DNA from: Sphingobacteriaceae bacterium
GTDB lineage: Bacteria; Bacteroidota; Bacteroidia; Sphingobacteriales; Sphingobacteriaceae
Direction of reading: 5' to 3'
Length of the DNA stretch: 64,000 nucleotides
Assembly: GCA_903642215.1 (NCBI GenBank)
Contig: CAHJWG010000012.1
Span: forward strand, 62,001-126,000
In this document: one piece after another, positions 61,301 to 64,000 of the stretch
Layout of the letters: each line of letters starts with the position of its first letter
How positions within the stretch are numbered: the first letter of the stretch is position 1
The notes under the pieces: generated by a model
What the model was told of the DNA's origin: nothing
The model's database searches: none
Seen by the model: only the letters and a program-made list of their open reading frames with translations
Position numbers and translations under genes: made by a program

Positions 61301-61870
61301 ATGGTTTTGGAACACAACGACCTAACAGAAGATTTAATTGCAGGCTGCCATTTAGGCAATCGCAAGGCACAGGAAATGCTGTATAAACGTTATGCTTCTA
61401 AAATGCTTGGAGTTTGTATGAGATACGCAACTGATAAAATGGAAGCGGAAGACATGCTGCAAAACGGATTTATAAAAGTTTTTGGCAAGATGGCAGATTT
61501 TAAAGGCGAAGGTTCTTTTGAAGGTTGGATCAGGCGGATTATGGTGCATAGTTCCATCGAATATTACCGCAAACACCACAAGATGATGCAGCTGGTTGAT
61601 ATGGAAACACCGGGTGCAGAGCAATTGGTAAACGCTTCGGCGGCATCCAATTTGGAAGCAAAAGATTTACTGGCGATGATCCAAACTTTGCCGCCGGGCT
61701 ACAAAATGGTTTTTAACTTGTATGCGATAGAAGGTTATTCGCACAAAGAAATTGGGGAGATCATGAATATGAGTGAAGGAGCATCAAAATCACAATTGTC
61801 CAGAGCGCGGACAATTTTAAAAGAAATGGTTAACAAAACGGAAGGAGTGAGACATGAAAATTTCGGATAA
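61301..61870 (+). CDS. ECF-type RNA polymerase sigma factor
   Basis: 189 aa. Sigma-2 region: LYKRYASKMLGVCMRYATDK and EAEDMLQNGFIKVFGKMADF; region 2.4-3 FEGWIRRIMVHSSIEYYRKH; sigma-4: VFNLYAIEGYSHKEIGEIMN then EGASKSQLSRARTILKE. It is overlapped by 17 nt by the next gene, a probable anti-sigma partner. Confidence 0.92.
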   Translation: MVLEHNDLTEDLIAGCHLGNRKAQEMLYKRYASKMLGVCMRYATDKMEAEDMLQNGFIKVFGKMADFKGEGSFEGWIRRIMVHSSIEYYRKHHKMMQLVDMETPGAEQLVNASAASNLEAKDLLAMIQTLPPGYKMVFNLYAIEGYSHKEIGEIMNMSEGASKSQLSRARTILKEMVNKTEGVRHENFG

Positions 61871-62645
61871 AGAACTGGATGATCTGTTTAATTCAAAATT
61901 AAACGATTTCGAAATAGAACCCAATGCAGCTTTATGGGATAATATTGCTGCAGGTTTAAACCATCAACCTAAAAAGAAAAGTATCATTCCGGTTTTGCGT
62001 ATTGCGGCAAGTATTATTGTAATTCTTTCGGTTGGATTGCTGTTTCTGCGGAAAAACGAGCCGCTAAAAAATCAGCTTCCGCAGAAAGTGGTTAAGCTAA
62101 AAGTAGAACATCAACATTCTTTAATCAATCAAAAAGAAAATGTAGCGGATAAAAAAAACATGCTTCTTTTATCGGCAAAAAATAAGGTGGTAAAAGAAGC
62201 ATTAGCACTCAACAGGAACAGGAAACAATCGGTTTTAAAGACAATGATCGATCCGAAACCTGATCTAAATTATACTTCAACTTCAACCCAAACATTTGCA
62301 CAAAACAAACCGGAGCCGGAACAACAGCATAACTTGCCAGTAAATAATCTCGCCCAAGCTAAAATAGCGGTTGTGCCAGATGCTTCGGTAAGTTTAAAAG
62401 TGCAGCCGGAAATTGAATTCCCATTAAAAGGACCTGCTAAACTACCAGTTTTAGCTGCATCAAATAAACCGGCAAACACGAAACATAAAGGCATTCGCAG
62501 TATGGGCGACCTGGTAAATTTGGTAATTGCTAAAGTAGATAAACGGCAAGATAAACTTATCCAGTTTACGGATAACGACGATGGCGATGAATCCAACGTA
62601 ACCGGCATCAACCTCGGCATCATCAGCATTAAAAAAGAAAAATAA
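61854..62645 (+). CDS. Probable anti-sigma-type membrane protein
   Basis: 263 aa. The N-terminus (KELDDLFNSKLNDFEIEPNA) is a short cytoplasmic domain, then one membrane helix (RIAASIIVILSVGLLFL), and a long Lys/Asn-rich extracytoplasmic tail. It overlaps the sigma gene and precedes a barrel gene. This arrangement suggests regulation of the sigma factor, but a zinc-binding anti-sigma motif is absent. An inverted pair of A motifs (62161 and 62191) encodes MLLLSAKNKVVKEALA. Confidence 0.7.
   Translation: MKISDKELDDLFNSKLNDFEIEPNAALWDNIAAGLNHQPKKKSIIPVLRIAASIIVILSVGLLFLRKNEPLKNQLPQKVVKLKVEHQHSLINQKENVADKKNMLLLSAKNKVVKEALALNRNRKQSVLKTMIDPKPDLNYTSTSTQTFAQNKPEPEQQHNLPVNNLAQAKIAVVPDASVSLKVQPEIEFPLKGPAKLPVLAASNKPANTKHKGIRSMGDLVNLVIAKVDKRQDKLIQFTDNDDGDESNVTGINLGIISIKKEK
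62161..62201. repeat. Inverted pair of A motifs inside the anti-sigma-like gene
   Basis: TGCTTCTTTTA (62161-62171) and TAAAAGAAGCA (62191-62201) are exact reverse complements, 19 nt apart. Confidence 0.85.
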
Positions 62646-62666
62646 AAAATCCTAATTCTATTCTAT

Positions 62667-63479
62667 ATGAAACGTTTACTAATTTCCGCGTTGTTTTGCG
62701 GCCTGCTTTCTAATGCTTTTGCACAAAGCAAACTTGATTCTGCCACTACGCAAACCGATACTTCCCGTATCAAAAAGCATGGTTACAAACTATTATTCAG
62801 TTTAAAAACTAAAGTTGCTGCAGATTCTGTTAAACCGAAAATTGTAAAAAAATCATCCAAGTTTAATTTCGGTATAACTTTTTCGCGCTTCGATTTGGGT
62901 TTTTCAAGGCTGATTGATAACGGCAGTTTTACCTTATCTACTCCAAATAAGTTCCTGGATTATAAAGGCGGTAAAACAGCTTATGTTGGTTTTGATGTTT
63001 TGCAGATGGGTTACCGTTTCAATCCGTACTTTAAAATTTATTTGGCCGGTGGTTTTGATTGGACACTGATTCGTTTGCGCCAAAATATCACCATTCAGGA
63101 AAATGCTTCGACTTTAACTTATACTACGGATAACGTAAATTACGATAAAAACCGTTTTTCGGCCAGCTATCTGCGTATTCCTTTAGCGTTTGATTTTAGG
63201 ACGAAAGATGACAAGCGCGGTAATAAATTCCATGTTACCGTTGGACCTGAAATTGGTTTCCTGCTGAACGGAAAAGTGAAGCAAATTAGTGATGAAATGG
63301 GCAAGAAGAAGTTTTACGATAATTATCACTTTACCCAGTTTAAATACGGAGCTTATGCGCGCGCCGGCTACAAAAATTTAGGTTTGTTTGTAAAATATTA
63401 CCAGAACGGCATGTTTGAAAACAGCCCGAACCAGGACGGTTTGAAAAGTATGGATTTTGGTTTGACGTTTGGATTGTAA
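62667..63479 (+). CDS. Outer membrane beta-barrel protein (porin-family-like)
   Basis: 270 aa with signal peptide (MKRLLISALFCGLLSNAFAQ). Alternating strands and terminal SMDFGLTFGL fit an 8-stranded outer-membrane barrel such as OMP_b-brl. It follows the sigma/anti-sigma-like genes by 21 bp and may be their target or co-transcribed product. Function unknown. Confidence 0.82.
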   Translation: MKRLLISALFCGLLSNAFAQSKLDSATTQTDTSRIKKHGYKLLFSLKTKVAADSVKPKIVKKSSKFNFGITFSRFDLGFSRLIDNGSFTLSTPNKFLDYKGGKTAYVGFDVLQMGYRFNPYFKIYLAGGFDWTLIRLRQNITIQENASTLTYTTDNVNYDKNRFSASYLRIPLAFDFRTKDDKRGNKFHVTVGPEIGFLLNGKVKQISDEMGKKKFYDNYHFTQFKYGAYARAGYKNLGLFVKYYQNGMFENSPNQDGLKSMDFGLTFGL

Positions 63480-63507
63480 AGATTTGAAAATACGTTAAGA
63501 AGTATGT

Positions 63508-63849
63508 TTAGCTTTCCTGACGTATTACAATTTCAATCCATTCTTTTAATTCAGGAATATCAGTTTTAACACAATCCCAAACAATATCATAGTCAATTCC
63601 AAAATAATGATGTATGATTTTGTTTCTCAAATCGCTCATTTCTCGCCAGGCAACTTCCGGGAATTTTGCTTTTAAATCCGGATTAATCTTACTGCTTGCT
63701 TCTCCAATAATTTCTAAACTTCTGCAAATTGCTTTTGCAAGCCTTTCATTTTCCAGAAACTCTTCAAAACTATTTTCCTGATATTCTTTAATCAGATAAT
63801 TACATTCATCCAAAATATGTTTTAGAAACTCAATCTGTGAAGGGTACAT
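63508..63849 (-). CDS. HepT-like toxin (DUF86)
   Basis: 113-aa HEPN-domain protein. The RNase motif R-x4-6-H is present in LRNKIIHHYFGID, and LEIIGEASSKINPDLK is characteristic of DUF86. It works with the MntA-type nucleotidyltransferase upstream, which neutralises it by AMPylation in known pairs (type VII TA). The coding regions overlap by 20 nt. It appears intact. Confidence 0.88.
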   Translation of the reverse strand: MYPSQIEFLKHILDECNYLIKEYQENSFEEFLENERLAKAICRSLEIIGEASSKINPDLKAKFPEVAWREMSDLRNKIIHHYFGIDYDIVWDCVKTDIPELKEWIEIVIRQES

Positions 63850-64000
63850 ATTCTACGGATTTTAAAATATGCGGGCCGATGTGTTTGCTTAATGATTGTT
63901 TAGTAATTAATTCTACTTTACAGCTAAATAATTCTTCCAGGAAATAAACAATACTGAGGTAGTTTCGTAATGTTTTTTTGTCCTGGCGAATATCAACTAA
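63830..64000 (-). CDS. MntA-like nucleotidyltransferase antitoxin (3' part, cut by window end)
   Basis: The C-terminal 56 codons run from the window edge to TGA at 63830: LVDIRQDKKTLRNYLSIVYF, then LEELFSCKVELITKQSLSKH and IGPHILKSVEYVPFTD. This pattern belongs to minimal nucleotidyltransferases paired with HepT. The catalytic GSxxxGxxxxxSD part would lie beyond the window. Confidence 0.78.
   Translation of the reverse strand, partial: LVDIRQDKKTLRNYLSIVYFLEELFSCKVELITKQSLSKHIGPHILKSVEYVPFTD

Larger units (their letters stand above)
1678..62201. repeat. Dispersed 11-bp motif family TRCTTCTTTTA / TRCTGTTTTTA (sites listed)
   Basis: Form A starts (first base, strand of TRCTTCTTTTA): 1678+, 3743-, 3764+, 5479-, 8529+, 10367+, 12755-, 15552+, 16530-, 17045+, 17100-, 20272-, 23170+, 24200+, 24763+, 25338+, 26064+, 27499-, 30138-, 30579+, 31023+, 32865+, 33738+, 34200-, 34512-, 34588+, 37334-, 39365+, 39841+, 41436+, 42259-, 43240+, 44749-, 47276-, 47448+, 49290+, 51397-, 53530+, 55703+, 55833+, 57033-, 58233+, 58533-, 58554+, 62161+, 62191-. 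Form B (TRCTGTTTTTA): 5003-, 8472-, 8792+, 14884+, 14901-, 21590+, 27563-, 27625-, 29781+, 32430+, 36203-, 38015+, 45666+, 46037+, 46539+, 61227-. Many are followed by YC, three or four variable bases and TAAAA. Near matches at 15011, 46952 and 55878 are not counted. Confidence 0.9.

Noticed and set aside
1678-62201. The 11-mer as a sigma-factor promoter box
   Set aside because: Sites lie on both strands, inside genes and after stops, and do not match TTTG or TAnnTTTG. Promoter elements are seen separately at 8574-8603 and 48021.

Overview
The window is a chromosomal segment of a Bacteroidota bacterium, most likely a Sphingobacteriaceae member (Mucilaginibacter/Pedobacter type). Pointers are the AT-leaning base use, promoters of the TAnnTTTG kind (clear before tRNA-Leu and hemA), a bacillithiol gene (bshA), long-form ispG, a MoxR/DUF58/BatA-like/DUF4175 operon, a HemC-HemD fusion, HemJ, and many short intergenic repeats. 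Genes are dense, and I see no prophage, insertion sequence, CRISPR array or rRNA.

Layout. 0-3.5 kb: mutL with two rhomboid proteases (minus strand). 3.7-8.7 kb: amidohydrolase, serine hydrolase, bshA and tRNA-Leu(UAG). 8.8-15.4 kb: an unrecognised exported protein, an rRNA-methyltransferase-like enzyme, a two-gene Mla-type lipid ABC transporter, an SDR, a PspC/LiaF-like envelope-stress pair and a DUF486 protein. 15.5-23 kb: an M23 lipoprotein, a sugar/alcohol oxidation cluster (SDR, gluconate-dehydrogenase subunit 3-like, GMC oxidoreductase, GH1-like hydrolase) and a FucP-like permease. 23.2-26 kb: an AbiE toxin-antitoxin pair with a frameshifted toxin and a very long palindrome before the antitoxin, then an AT-rich PQQ-propeller-like lipoprotein. 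26-38 kb: TldD/TldE and the MoxR cluster, with DUF4159 divergent. 38-48 kb: GAF histidine kinase, a Phd/ParE-like remnant, ispG, small genes, poxB and an alpha/beta hydrolase. 48-57.6 kb: a heme block hemA, hemC-hemD, hemB, hemL, then histidine kinase, response regulator and TPR protein, then hemE and hemJ. 57.6-64 kb: vapBC, an amidohydrolase relic, an AsmA-like protein, an ECF sigma factor with probable anti-sigma partner and a beta-barrel, and a HepT/MntA pair cut by the window edge.

The most unusual signal is a dispersed short motif. The 11-mer TRCTTCTTTTA (form A) occurs 46 times on either strand by my eye count, and its sister TRCTGTTTTTA (form B) about 16 times, roughly one site per kb. 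About half lie inside genes and half in the small intergenic fraction, often followed by an AT tail near YCRNCTAAAA. Density, two-strand placement, in-gene tolerance and frequent inverted pairs recall the DNA-uptake sequences of Neisseria and Haemophilus. In two places near-identical flanks carry A in one copy and B in the other.

Other points: two palindromic repeat insertions carried in frame inside ispG; two inverted copies of a hairpin element with compensatory stem changes near 47 kb; and a set of decayed toxin genes (AbiEii frameshift, ParE-like internal deletion, possible PIN stub) beside intact antitoxins, while vapBC and HepT/MntA look intact. All counts were made by eye.
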